Source: Plumapathes pennacea
Taxonomy: Eukaryota; Cnidaria; Anthozoa; Antipatharia; Myriopathidae
Length of the DNA stretch: 64,000 bases
Assembly (NCBI GenBank): GCA_964036295.1
Contig: OZ038473.1
Coordinates: forward strand, 13,406,501 to 13,470,500
Reading direction: 5' to 3'
In this document: in pieces, positions 24,554-39,942 of the stretch
Layout: each line of letters starts with the position of its first letter
Position numbering within the stretch: the stretch's first letter is position 1
Notes under the pieces: generated by a model
Told to the model about the DNA's origin: nothing
What the model saw: the letters and a program-made list of their open reading frames with translations, nothing else
Database searches by the model: none
Made by a program: the position numbers and the translations under genes

Positions 24554-26873
24554 GTATAAAACACACTTTCGCAGCCAAATCTTAATTTATAGCAGTATGC
24601 AAGATAAAGCAATGGCTAAGGGCTGGATTGCTAGTTGAAATCCCTCATATTCAGCTACCCACTACATAACTGTGTACTAGGTTAAATTTAGGGAGACACA
24701 GTATCTATATAATGCGTGAGTGCGTATGAGTGAAACTATATGTACCGCCATTGCAGTGCTAAAAACGGACGAAGGGTAGAGTTTGCGACGAGGCGATTGA
24801 TATTTACAGTTTGCTGCAACCACTGTCTGATAAGAATTTAAACACTTGAACCTGGCCCTAGCAAATTAAGCCCGTAAATGCTCGGAAGTTATTGACTTTC
24901 CAGTTGGAGTTTTTATTAGTAAACCCTTTTATAGTGAACATAACGCACTGCGATTGAGGGAGTGAATGTGTTCACTGGTTTCCTCAGCAGCACCTAAACA
25001 TGAATTTGCTTCTTCCAACGAGTGTTTCTCCCTCTAGTACTGATTTTCTTCAGAAATTCGGTTCACATAAACGTTTTGCAAAGTGATCAGACAATGGCCT
25101 TTTGTGATGGACTTGAAGAGATACTGAGCATACAGGCTCGTCGCAGCGACGCTAACTATATCGGTGCACGAGATTCGGATTAACTTAAATCGAACATATT
25201 AATTACAGTTCTTGCACTTATAGTTTTATAAAACGCACAAGTTGCTAAACATTGAAAATTCGGCTCGGACAGCAAAGGGATGGTCGTCTCGGTGACTTCA
25301 TGGCCACAACGCTTGCTCAACTTCGCCATCTTTGAATATAAAAAATATCGATAAAGCAACTTAAAAAAAGAGACTTCTTGCAAAAATTCTGCAGACGGCA
25401 CGGAATAAGTATATCTGTGATGTAAAGGTATCCATCCGTAGACTGCATTGTCCGAAAAAAGGGAGCACTTTATGTAGACCACTTCGTTTTGATCGTAAAC
25501 TACAACATGCTGCGACTCCGGAATGTATGTCGGCGGATTTTATCAATTGATAACCGAACATCCATAAGCACACTGTCATACTTTCAGCAACCAAATAAAA
25601 ACCTAAATCCTCTACGGTTACAGTTGAGTGAAAAATATATATTACCTCCTAATTTGCAAGACAAAGTCAATAGAAGAGGCATGCGACAATATCAAAATGT
25701 AGCAAATATTAGACGAAGTCACAGAGTCTAAAATTTTAAGTGGTGTTGGAGTTGGAGGTACTTCACATCCGACATGTTTATAGTAAGGTCTCGAAACTAT
25801 AGTTATACTGTTGGTATCGAAACGTTTGTTATAAAACCATTGTCGAGTTCTTCGTTAAAACAAGGGGCGAAACTATATTCACAGACAGCTCTCAGTAAGG
25901 AAGTCCTAGGTGTTGGAGAAGCCGTAGTGTGCTGCATACTTTAAAACTGGGTTGGTTCCGACTAGGGGAAGATCGACTGTACACTACCCCTCTGCAGGAA
26001 ATACACACAAATGCCTTCAGAAGTAATGAAAGAGATGGATAGTTGCACTTTTTACAGTTTTCTGGCAGAAAAAGCCTTGCCTGACGAAATAATCAGACTT
26101 TTCAAACACCACAATTTTCTGTAAATTGTAGTGAGTAGCTGCGTAACTCACTCCTAAAGCAACTAAATTAGCAGTTAAAATCAGGGAATGATTCTTATGA
26201 TGAGAACATGTACCAGCAAATTGAAAATACGTATTCGACAAAGACTGATCTGCGAATGAAACAAGTTTCTGGAATATGAAGGAAATTCACTTCATTTCCA
26301 GTCAGAACCTGTTTTACTTGTTCAAAACAGCGATTACCAAAACCAAATCGCTGTTCATCTCACACGAAAGAGCAACGATAGTATCTCAGGAATCTGTCAG
26401 CGTGAATAATAATAATAATAACATGTTCGAGCTGTGAAGGATATCCACTCAAAGTTTTGCACTGCAGTTGTGTTGTGCTGTCAAACGACACAGAATCAAC
26501 TGGTAAGATTTCGAATGAAATATCAGACCACATCAGTTAAGCTCTTTTTAGGACAGTTAATAATAACTATGTAGGAAAGTCTTAACGAGATACCCCATGA
26601 CAGGTGTAAATTATATATAATTAAGGAAAGCTCAGTATTCTGAATTATAGAGGAAGTTTTCTCTGATCTCGAACAATATATAGCCAATGGTAGTAACTAA
26701 AGTACAAGCGAACTATAACGGAATTATTGTAAGAAGACAGTCTAATTGTTGCTACAACTGCACTAATTGTTTAATTTATGTTAAAATCATAAAACCACAG
26801 ACTACACATTACTACAATGCATAATTTGTTTATATGGAGTGTAAAATACCAGCAGTGCTCAGCATTGGAAGAA

Positions 26874-27141
26874 ACTACAATCAAATGCAAAAGTAGTTGA
26901 GACACTGTGCATATTTTGAGCAATTTATCGGCTTTTAAGTTTTGTTGATTTCTGTCCCCCCTCCCCCCGTCTCAATGTTGTTCGGGCCTGAAATCTCGTT
27001 GTGCGATATTGGATACTCAACATTGAAACGGGGGAGGGGGGAAGATGCTGTCAAATAAAATCCAGATGAGAGTGAGGGAATAGAAGAGAAGAATGGGTCT
27101 TTTGCTGCGAGTGTCTCAACTATTTTGCATTTGATTGTAGT
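26874..27141. mobile_element. Fold-back MITE (~268 bp) with nested inverted repeats
   Basis: The outer arms, 26874..26906 and 27110..27141, share 'actacaatcaaatgcaaaa' and 'tagttgagacact' in inverted orientation with a one-base indel. The inner arms, 26954..26980 and 27018..27041, pair a C-rich tract with a G-rich tract. No transposase frame is present. Confidence 0.8.
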
Positions 27142-30100
27142 ATACAAGCATCAGCAATAATTAGTGCAACGGTCGATGTAAACAAATCCTACTAATTACC
27201 CAGAATGCATATGGAGGAATGAAGAACAAAGCTACATTATATCTTCATGTTCTCTGTTCATTAAACTCGATTCGCTTCAGAAGGTTAGAAATGAGTACGT
27301 TGTTTGCCTGCAGGGCTTCATCTAAGATACGTGAAAATAATTCGACATTGCAACTTGAACCATGTTCACTAAAGAGGAAAAAGTGATTTCTTCAGCGTGA
27401 TCTCCATATCTACAAAGAAGTCGAAGCCTTGAAGCAGGTAGTCAACTAAGTTAGCTCAGAAGCCTACCATCCAGACCATAAGGCCAGTCGGTTGTAAGGT
27501 AAGAACATAACTATGCATGCCAATATTAAGTGAACAATTGAAACGTGTCACCCAACTTTCAAGTCATATATAAAGTTTCAAATTTTAATGCAGCTAGTTT
27601 CATAAATCAACCGACCTCCCTCAACAACAGATCTTACTAAGAATTTCTTCAGTTTTTGTCGTTACTTAGTTGACGTTAGTTTGTATTAATGCTACTATGC
27701 ACTGTGATTGCAGACAGAAAGTCACTGTGCGGACTTTGGACCATGTCGAAACAGTCAACTTCACATAGCTATACATTCATGATGGCTGAAAAAAGAAGGT
27801 CACATACTGTATTTCGCTTATTAAGGCACCAGTACATTCGTTGATCAACCTCTAGAACTGGGCACACGAGCACAGAATTACAATAAACTATAATTTTGTT
27901 GTTAAACGGTAGACCACAGCCAACCTACTCACAAAATGTTGACCGGAGCTTACAGCTGGATTTTCCTGTCATCATTTGATTTCGTTTTTCAGTGCTGGCT
28001 CGAATCTTGTTTAGCTGGATATATCTGACCATAAACTAACGTCTCTCTCACTAACTACCCTGCTTGACGCGAAACATTCCGTCAGGCGTCGATTGTGTAG
28101 AATTATTGATCAGGATGAAACTTCGCTAAGCCACTTGAGGTAGTCCACTAAACATGGCTGTATTTTCAATTGCTTTTTCAGTTCTCTAACAATAAACTTT
28201 AAAATCATAAATTGTAAGGCTGGTTTACACGTACGACGCAAGCATAAGCCTAGGCGTAAGAATAATCAGAGCGAGGATGGTTTCATAACTTCAGTATAAT
28301 AATACTGTCTTTGTCTTGGTGATCTTTTAGATTTATACCAAGCCCTCCCCACCTAAATTGCCACCTGTTGTCGCCAGTGAATCTACCGTTTTTTGTTTGT
28401 GTAATCAAAGTACATCACTATGATGTATTTACAACACTAAGCATAAGCTGTAATATACCGTGCGCGAACCAGTTCAACATTTTCGTGATGGAATGTAACT
28501 AAGCTTTGTCGCCTCGTGTTGCATCAGTGACTCTTGTCATAAATGCCTAAATTTTTATTCGGTGACTATCGCTCCATTCACGGCAGGCAAAGCACCAGAC
28601 ATGGACTTAAGAGAGCCAAACCGAACATTTCTATATTGCTACTCTCAGCCCGAAAGAAATATTGCATCCCACGTAAGACTGGAGACAATTGGAGGAAGCC
28701 GAACAACCATGATCCCAGGTACATGTACACAAAGCTTCATTTCATTATTTGGTGAATAGGATAAAATGCGGGTCCGATGAATACAAAGATGTAAACCATA
28801 TTGCATGAAATGTGTACTATTTACGTCTTTCTTCGTCAACCCATTCTTTAATTGACAAAAGGCTATATTGACACATACTTTACTAAAAACAACAGAGTGA
28901 GAGTATATTTGACAATCGATGAAAGTTGCATGGTATAGCTCCACATTACCCGAGCCTACTTCTCCTTTCTGGCAGGCAAAGATGAAGACATTTAGTGTCA
29001 TTCTGTAACCGTATAATGTTCTACAATCGACAGTCAAGTAATTGCGGAAGTATGAACCAACTTCAAGAAAAGAAAACCTTGAGAAAAAAAAAAACGCTGC
29101 TAGCGCAATATTGTATTATTTGTCACTGTCATGTCTTACTCCGTGAAAAACATAAACCACTAGCTAGAATAATAAGACAATATTTTCCACTTAGACATGC
29201 ACAGTAAGTTTTGTGGCTACAATTAATTGTAGTTGTAGCAGTATTCAGTGACACGTTTTGAGTAGGAATCCGGCTTTCACTTCAACACGGAAGTTAGACC
29301 ATCGAGAAACGTGAAGAGTTGTTGCACCGAAAACCTGCCTTTGTGCACATTGCTTGTTAGTACTTTTAAAAGAACTGCAGTAGCTTGTAAGTTACATAAA
29401 AGAGTTTCAACATGACACATATTTACGAATGAATGAGCTAGGAAAGAGTAAAACAACATTTAGAAATAGCAACTACATTAGTCATGTTTCTGAAATCATA
29501 GCAAGTCCTATCAGCTCCAAGAAAACAAGCGCACGCATAAATTGCTGGCATAGGAGGCAAATGACCTTCTAATTTCAGTTTCTTTACAGTACCTCTCTAA
29601 GAGTATAGCAGACTTGGCGTTTGGATCCAGAACACCAGAACTTTAAAAGCCATTCACTTCAAGTTTCGTCCACCGTTTTATTTATGCACGGTTTGAGTGC
29701 TGAACGGATGTACTCTCCCGTTTTTAACGGTTTGCTCTGTGCATCTTTATTTAAACCGGCGTCAACTAACTCTTTTATTCCGCGACGTTTTGGCCTAATT
29801 CCCAGTGTCGGCTTCTTTTCGTCATCAACATATAACAGGACCCCTTTCCTGTCGGCCTCTCCAGTAGTTTATCCAGTGGCCCCCGCAATACTTGCCAGAT
29901 GCAGCAACGTCGTTGCTAGCAGGGATCGCCCACCCAAATCGACTCCAAATCAAGTTTTCAGAATACATCAAAATGTAAGTTAGTTGGTAGGAATTGATGA
30001 CTAGCATGATTTTACTCAGTTGTGGTCCGTGACTATTCTAATTCAAACAGTTTCTCTACCACCCTTCCTGATCCTATGAAAGGAAATACAGTTATGACTG

Positions 30101-31476
30101 CGATACGTATATTAAGACAAAAAGACAGCGAAACGAAAAAAAGAAACTTACATTTTGCTCATCAAGGTTCAAAACGATTGTACTTAATCCTGACATTGAG
30201 ACTCCCTCTTGTACTATTAGATGCTGTTAGCATATTCATTTGAACTTGGCCTGCTGTTGTGCAGAAAGATTATACTTAGCTGTTTGAAAAAGACACATAT
30301 TTCTGAACGAGGGCGGAACAAACATACTGGCCGACTAGCACGCGATTGAAAACAGCCACCCACGTAATGTATCAGCAGCTTTCCAAGCCCACCCACCCTC
30401 CGCCCCCAACTCTCCATTAAAGAGTCATTTGACACACTCGAAGTGGTGTAGCTCACCATTGGGGAAGCTCGAGTAGGCAATCACCCACAAGAAAACTAAT
30501 TATCAGAAAGAAGTTATTGTTTTTTCGATTCAATTTGTGGTTACTGGCCGCCTATGTTCCCTTCTGAGAACAGAACACCATTTATTTTTGCAGTAGTCAG
30601 TTCTCCCAAGACGTAACCTTGGCCATCTTTTCCGTCAACCTGAGTAAAAATTGTCTAATATCGACTCTCTTCGTCAAAAGCCCCACTTCAGTATTTTATC
30701 TGAAAATGTCCCTACTCCGGGGCTGCCAAGCCGTCAAAGCCGGAACGTATGACCGGTGATGGGTAGGTTTAAATTTTGTAATAGACCGGCATTCCGATAC
30801 ATGACACTCATTTGTTTCGCTTGGCTTTCCAAGGAGACAAATATATTTGCAGCTTTAAATTTGCAGTCCTGTTTAAGAGTGCACTCGACAAGAAACTCTA
30901 TAGAGTACAGATGTTATGATAAGTCATTCGAAGTCCTGTTTTCACATTTCGTGTTTGGTTTTCTGCTACAATTTCTCTCCTTACCGACATCCGGAAGTAT
31001 TATTTGTCATCCTGCAAAAGTCTAATCAGTTGCAAATTCCTACGACTCAATACAAGGTTGGCAAAGTCCCCATCAGTATCAAATTCTGGTTTTTCAATAT
31101 TTTAGATAACCGGATAACCTGAATGCAAAACTGCTCTTGACAACATAGCAACCGGAAGTTCACTCTCATTAATTGGATCACTTAATTAGCAATGATCCCA
31201 GGGTTCGATTGGACTAGAGATTATGTTCGGAAATAAACCTAAACGTTGTGACAGTGAAAATGAATATCTTAATATATATACATCAAGACGAGTAACTTAT
31301 AGTCTCCAGGCTAGTATCCAATGACCTTTATTTTTAGAGATATACATCTTTCTTATTGTAAAGTACTGGCACTAAAACTGTATATATTCAATGGTGCAAA
31401 CATTGTACGGTTTGTAATAAGATTGCATCTAAATCCAACGGTTTAAGATTTGGTTAGTACGTGTTCTACAGTAATG

Positions 31477-31680
31477 TTAACCCTTTCACTTCCAAACTCA
31501 AAGTACAGATTCTCCCAACCTTTTAAGAAGAAACTGTACGAGTGATGTAATGAGAATTGATATTTCAATCAGTTTTCATCTCAGCAACAGTTATCAAAAG
31601 CCAAGTTCTCCTTTCTGTATGATGTATTTCTGGCGAGAAACTGAAAGAAAAATTTGAAGTTGATCACTCTTGGTGCAGTA
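31477..31680. mobile_element. piggyBac-like MITE, copy 2 (reverse orientation, one end decayed)
   Basis: It begins TTAACCCTTTCACTTCCAAA and runs through 'agattctcccaacc' to 'gttgatcactcttgg', the reverse of the copy at 4300..4509. The right terminal repeat is truncated or diverged after about 31675. Confidence 0.8.
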
Positions 31681-32239
31681 AGATAATGCTACTGATCTGG
31701 TGGGGATTAAATGTCTTGTATTCATAAATCTTGGTCATTCCAGTGCAATTCCGGCCTAAAGTTTACGAGATTGATAAAGGATGGAAGTAATTAGGGTGCA
31801 GTGTACGTGTTATGTGGTGCAAGCTGAGAACGTTTCGCACTTTGGAAGAGAGATCACATGATGAATAAGTTATATGGCTGTCTGTCTAGAAGCATGGATG
31901 CTTTGCAAGTTCCTAATTCCCCCTTTGACCCTTTTGATCAGTCTCTACTGATGTAAGCCTCTTCTGTGTTTTCAATTGATTGGATATAGGAGTGTGGTAT
32001 CGAAGACTCAGTCGAATTAACCCTCACGAGTAAAATATAATATTTTTTCTTTATTGTTTGAACATAGAAAAGTTGATGTTTTGATGCATTCTAAAGTGTC
32101 ATGAATACTTTAGTACTTTTGGACAATTGTACTGACAGTAAGCTAGTACTCTTCTTCCAGGCTCGCTGAAATTCAAGATTTTCAGTCTAGACAATAAGTA
32201 TATGTGGTACAGTATAGGTCCTTTAATTCTCACTGATGT

Positions 32240-33530
32240 AAGAGTCGGCCGTGGTGGAGGTCAGGACGACCACCTTCAACATTCTTACGTACTAAATCAT
32301 AGGCATTAATCACATGTATGATATCAGAAATGCTGGACATTCTATACAGATCACAGGCTCAGTTGAACAGGAACTGTGACACATGACCACATTCAAGTTC
32401 TTGCGTACTAAATAATGCATGATAGACACATCTATCACCACTCATCATAGGTTCAGTTTTGAACAGGACTGAACCGCGAGACAAATAGTCACCTTGAACT
32501 ATTCTCACCCTTACTAAATCACGTATTCATCAAATATATGGTGCATGCGGCTGGACATCCTATCATCTAACATAAAGTTCAGTTGAAGAGAGCATAATAG
32601 TTCCGGGCAAAGCCAAAATGTGATGTAATTCTTATAATCCACGGGACGAACCAGGACTAAGGCACGTACCGGCTCTCTTAAATGCAACATTAACAGTCTC
32701 GTGAAGCAAAGACAGCACAGAACAAGTCACCATATAATCTGGTCAGCCCATCATATCATATTCATGGGTATGTAATAAAGCCGGTATTGACCACGAGACA
32801 GTAGCAACGGCGGCACATCGTCACAGCAATTTCCGATCGGCTACTTTTAGGGCGCGTTCGACTGAGTCTATTCCGGAATAGGAATAGCTAAAATGACCAA
32901 AAGTGTTGCTTGTTGCGGGAGGAATTTTGTTCGAAATTGTTTCAAAAACCTTCACACTGGCATTTCGAACAGCTCGCGATGCATTTCTACCCAAGTCAGC
33001 TCTAAATCAAAGTATGCTACTGATAAACATCGCACGCGTCCTTAGAGAACTGTGTTCAACGTTCAATGTTCTCGCTGACTACTTAATGAAACATTCATCA
33101 TATATGATACCCAACATGGGCAAGATCAATACCTAAATGACACACTCGGTAACTTTAGAGAACAGTGACAGGCGCTCAATGCTCTCACTGGCTACTAAAT
33201 CAAGCCTTATTCACATATATGATACCACCCAACATGGGCAAGATCAATACCTAAACGACACACTCGGCTACTTTAGAGAACTGTGAGAAGCGATCAATGT
33301 TCTCAGACAACTAATCATACAATCATCACATACATGATACCACTGGAAATGGTGGGCAAGATCAATGGTGTTTCTGACACTACCTAAATTGCACACTTCC
33401 TCTATCCTATGATATTAGAAATGCAAAGCTGCCACCAACATAAGGGTCGAGAATTGTGAGACGAGGTCACGCCTTTAACGGTATTAATTATTTTCACTTG
33501 CTAATATCGTACGTTCATCATCATCACTGA
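32240..33530. repeat. Satellite-like array of diverged ~110-120-bp units
   Basis: The best units start near 33040, 33152 and 33274. They share 'tttagagaactgtga', 'ctcaatg.tctc', 'catcatatatgatacc' and 'gggcaagatcaatacc'. The left part (32240..32620) has related blocks ('cttacgtactaaatca', 'cacatgtatgatatc', 'ggctcagtt'). No coding frame is supported. Confidence 0.65.
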
Positions 33531-36000
33531 GGCAGTCGCCTGCGGTAATTATGCCCTGTTATAACTCTAATCTTACTTATTAGATAAAGCGACGGAGCAA
33601 CAAATAATGATCCCGGCTCGGTAGTTTGCTTGTGTGCCACTGAAACCTCTGAAGTTCGATCGGCGTCTTGTTCATCGTGTACTGACTCGATAGGGAATCA
33701 TATCACCCGGTGGGGTGTTGTAGCGTTCATTTTGACATGTTTTCCATTGAAATCTCGACCCGGCACTTTAACGGATGTCATGTTCTCCCAACCTCAATAA
33801 TCCATCGTAAAATCGCAGCATGTACATGAGTTATGCTCGAGCTACGTGAGGCCAAAGTCCGGTCGACGCGTACTAAACCGACTAGCGCGTGACGCATCAT
33901 TATGGGTGTAACCCGATCGTGACCCGGAAAATAGAACAGTCTAGCTCAATCTGTAACGGTCACGGTTCACTTGCACTGCGCCCAGTTTCTGGAACAGTGA
34001 CTGCACGTGTACAGTTGAGTTGCTGATCTTTTCTGGCCGTTAGTTGAATTCTGCCCGAGCGGAGTGCATGCAGTTAAAGTATCTGTAGACTCCCTAATTC
34101 TTCCTAATTACGAAGTATCTGAAGAATAACAACTTGCAAAACAGTCGATAAAGTTATCACTGGTCATGAACGAGTGAAGTTCTAGTATTCGCGCAAAAGT
34201 CCGTCGGCTGTAAGACCTCCAACATACCTCCAACCCTGCACTAAACGCTGCAAAAACAATCGAGTAACCTTTTCACGCAGTTTACAATTATTGTTTATTA
34301 CTGGCCCTATATTCTGCTGTCAAGACAATTTTCACCTAATCATACTCGGCTAAATATAGCCGTTGTATTTGTCCAAAATAGCACTATCGCGACTAAAGTA
34401 CGTGGCATACTTGATAATTATCAATACTCAGTACGTGAGAGATTAACCTAAAAAATATCAAGCAGCACGTCCGTGTGGAAACTAATCATCAAACGGCGTC
34501 TTTTATCAAGTGGCTTAAACGCTTGATATGCGTCAAGAACTTGGACTTGAATCGCAGCGGATTAAGAGATAAGTCTGTAGAACTCAAACCTCGTTTTCGA
34601 GTGCCAAAAAACTTAGTGATCATCAATTGTAACGGACCGAGAGACCTTGTGCATAGATCTGTTTGAGCGAAAACGACCGTATTCACATCCAGTCCAAGTT
34701 ACACCATTTGGAACCCCGGATGGGAAGTTCCGGCGGAATTATTCACTGCGGTCCGGGCGCTATGTAGCCATTTAAAGCTCGGGCTCAGTTCGACGGAAGG
34801 CCGCGCTGGGCAGATAAACAAATCTGAAATCTATTCCGCTAGCAAAATGCTTGACCAGAGATCAGAGAGAGCCACTACTATTGCCGCCAGATCTAACTGT
34901 TTCATCGGTGCACCCCTTAAGTCCGGTCGGTAAATTTAACCGCTAACACTTTATCTGACTAGGGTCTCATTGAACATGTACGAAGTTAAATGCGTCATAC
35001 TAGTCAGACGGAAACACTTTCAGAAAATAATATAATTCAAACGGAGGCTCGATCTCGGCTGGTTGAAGTGTTGACCGAGAACTCTCAAACGACTCAAAGC
35101 AATATCACCGGTGACTGCTGCAAAAGTAGCCCCCCCAAAAAACCCGACTTATCTCGTAAGGTAACTGTTAGTTTCATGGCATCGGTAGCACCGTTTGAGT
35201 CAATGATCGTGAATTTTCAGCCAGCCTGTTAAAAATAATCATATTCATTTCGGCTGGTTGTTTGCATGAATTATCAGCGCTTGCACCTGCCATTCTAAAT
35301 TAAGAATTCTGCCCAAGGTTTTTACGTCAAGAAATTCAAATCCACGTAGGGAGCCATCTAATTTTAGGCGCGTAAGGAAATGAGTGATAAAAATGAATTC
35401 TATCACCTGCCAAATGTTGTCTAAAAATCACCCACAGAGTCGGTATTAATGTAGCAGCTTTTCTAGACAAATTTATTTTTAGCAGGAAACAAAAAGCTTG
35501 TAACCTAATTCAATCGACACCACGGGACTTTTCAATTCGTTGCAGAATCGATTTTAGACCCAGCATGGATTATTTTTCTTTTAACGACTGCATGATATAA
35601 ATTTTTAACTTCCCCTCTTTTAGTTTTGCCTTGTATGCATGTGGAAATTGCACGCGGGCCCGTGGATTATTCAGTTTCACGACGATTTCTATAAAACATT
35701 TATACTTTCGTTTCGAACCACAGTTTTTCTTGAACTTTTAAGTATTGTGTCTGATTGTAAGTAATAAATTTTTAATGGTGCTTTTAGCATAATTACAACT
35801 TGGGTTTCAAATGTCTATGTATATTTGCATATGTGCTGACCATCACGTTTCTATTGGTCCAACGTTTCCGTTAACAGTCGGACAAAATCCACTAACAACT
35901 CGGTATTTGACGGATATCTCCGGAATTCGTCCAGAAGGTTCTTTCAAACAAAGCCGCACGTTCCCACAAGATAAACACTCAACAGAACAATCACTTTGTT
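33531..36000. other. Intergenic DNA upstream of EGR
   Basis: No supported gene. A CpG-bearing block at about 34680..34930 precedes an exon-like ATG segment at 34846 that ends GGTCG|gtaaat near 34930 (phase 2). It could be another first exon or a regulatory element, but evidence is weak. Confidence 0.5.
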
Positions 36001-36029
36001 GCCATGGCGACCATAAATTAAATAGTTCG

Positions 36030-36420
36030 TGACGTGAATGCAAATTACGTTCGTGTTTCCATAGCCGAAGAAATAAACAGTAGGGCAAGTTCAAAAGTGT
36101 GAGACTGTTTCGTCGCATAAACGAATGCTATTTGGACAAAGATCGGTTGTAAACGAGCGAGTGTTCGACCCATTTTCACTGTCGCACGTTTTTCGCAATC
36201 GCTATTTGACGTGCAAATGCAATCAACCGCTGTGACGCTCGGTGGGTGTCGATAACAATGCTTCTGACGCACGTTCCATTTGACGCAAATAGTCAATGAC
36301 GTGCGCGGGTTAAATTTAGCACTGATTTCATTGGCCGACAACTATCCTCGGAACAATCGAGTGCGTCACGAGTGAAAACCGACGAAAAGACGAGTTTTCA
36401 ATTTAAGCGAGGACGCCCAC
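36030..36420 (+). promoter_or_regulatory. EGR upstream region with clustered TGACGT/TGACGC (ATF/CREB-like) sites
   Basis: TGACGTG occurs at about 36030, 36207 and 36297, with TGACGC motifs near 36232, 36264 and 36281 and GCGTCACG near 36363. CGCCCAC at 36414..36420 is a partial EGR site. Octamer-like ATGCAAAT and GCAAATGC lie at about 36037 and 36213. EGR genes are classic immediate-early genes driven by CREB and SRF. Half-CRE clustering fits that, but binding is inference. Confidence 0.5.
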
Positions 36421-36627
36421 TGATCTCCGACACAGATCGTCAAGCTTCGAAGCAAAGAAGGGAACGAGTGGGCCACGAAAACCCCGAACACCGAAGTCAA
36501 GTCGTCGTTATTGCTGGTCGATAACGCGACATATAACTTATACTGTTGATCAGTTCCTTCCAAAAAAAACACAACACTTTCCGAAAAACTCGCTCAACTT
36601 CATTTTTACAACGAGAATATTTTCAAG

Positions 36628-38203
<1,576 letters not shown>

Positions 38204-39707
38204 GAACTTCTTACACAGAAGCAGTGCTGGCACTGTTGAACAGTGATGTGCAGAATGAACTTTGATGTAAGAGACTGCACAGTGAAAGAGTTTAAAAGTG
38301 TATTTATAAGTTAAAAATGATGAGGCTGGTCCTTTGTATATAGTTTTTATGAGTCCACACCACAAAGTTGTGATGCGTTCGAAAGGACTATTTTCATACG
38401 TTTCATGTTATAGATAAATGCAGCTGGTTTCTGTGTGATGATAATATTGATGCCATCTATTTTGTGTAAATTTTGTTTATTATTCTTCATGGTAAAGGAA
38501 CTGTTTCTAACATATTTTTTATTCTGCTTTAGTTATAAGCAAATGTTTCAGTTGGTTGCAGGTTAAACCTGCCACTGCCACAAACAGTTTCAAAGTAGTT
38601 ATGTTCCTTTATCAAGGAGAGTGATTTCAAATCACACAGAAATTTATTATTCATAGTATTATTATATTAAACAATGTCATGCTGGTCATTGACAAGATTC
38701 AGTGCTGGAAACTGAAAATATTAAACAAGTTGAAAACCTTGAAATATCTACTGTTATGAGTTACACAACTTTGGAGTGAAGTAAGATACTGTATATGTTT
38801 TACACTATATATAATACAAGCCCAAACATTCTAAGAACAATCCTAATACCAAAACAGATGGGGAGACTTGGTTCAAAATGGAAAACCTTGCAGAATATCA
38901 TTCCCTATTTTGTTGCTGAAAGCCAGTATCCACTTGGGGCAAAATGTTTTGCCCAGCAACACAGGAATTTTTTTTCATAAACAGATACACCCAACAGGAA
39001 TGTCGCTATACATTCTACTTTATAAACAATAGGATCACAAGAAAGGCATCTTTCACAAACCTGTCAAATGGCTGTCAAGCATCCCACGTTGGCTTTAGTT
39101 CTGCAAACAGAATATGCCTCAATGTTAACTTTAACTTTTCTGAAGGAATGCTAACCAGTTATTTGATCCAGGGGATTAAGAAGTGACGCATAGAGTATTC
39201 TCAAGCCTAAGCCAAAAGACAACAGTGTAACTAAAACATTGTGCCTGTGGGAAATTCAACATATAATACATATTTTAACATATTTTGAAAGACAAGCATC
39301 TGGTTATTTTCTTTGCTTTGATCATCACCTTTCCCAACTTTCAGTTGTACATATTGTATACAAATATGAATGAACCACAACTGTTCACCACCAATGATTT
39401 GCCAAAACTACTATTTCAGATATTTTTGGTAATGTGGGATGATTGAGCATACAGTACATACTGGATGTATGAAGAATTTATCGATCAAAACTAAAATACT
39501 TCGTTTTTTTTGTCAAGTGCAATATTCTCAACCAACAACAGTGGCTAAACACTTAAGTGTTTGTTGTGAATGGCTGTCATAGAAACCAAGCCCATGATAA
39601 TTGATTGTAAAGTCAACATGGGTCAGAGTAAAAACACGAGACTGTGTAGGGATCAAGCATGCATGGCCATGCTACACATTTCTAAAACCCTCAAGTGCTT
39701 TATTTCT
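38204..39707 (+). other. EGR 3' UTR and intergenic DNA
   Basis: AT-rich sequence with several ATTAAA motifs (for example near 38667 and 38723) and many ATTTA-like U-rich stretches. These would fit the long, unstable 3' UTR of an immediate-early mRNA. No other gene is supported. Confidence 0.5.
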
Positions 39708-39915
39708 TTAACCGTTTCACTCCTGAGAGTGATCAACTTCAATTTTCTCCTTCAGTTTTTTAGGACATATATTATACAGTATGGAGAGTTTGCTACTTGA
39801 TAGTTTGCTCAGATGAAAACTGATTGACCTATCAATTCTCACTACATCGCTCATACATTTTCTTCTGGAATAGTCGGGAGAATTTGTATTATGAGCTCAG
39901 GAGTGAAAGGGTTAA
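39708..39915. mobile_element. piggyBac-like MITE, copy 3
   Basis: It begins TTAACCGTTTCACTCCTGAG and ends GGAGTGAAAGGGTTAA, in the same orientation and with nearly the same length as the copy at 4300..4509. Confidence 0.85.
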
Positions 39916-39942
39916 TAAGGTAAACAATAAGGCCACATATTA

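Larger units (their letters stand above)
23930..31260. repeat. Copy B of a diverged tandem duplication
   Basis: This is the homologue of 17900..23620 (pairs are listed there). It is longer, partly because of insertions such as the fold-back element at 26874..27141. No frame longer than about 130 codons occurs and none resembles a known domain. Confidence 0.65.
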
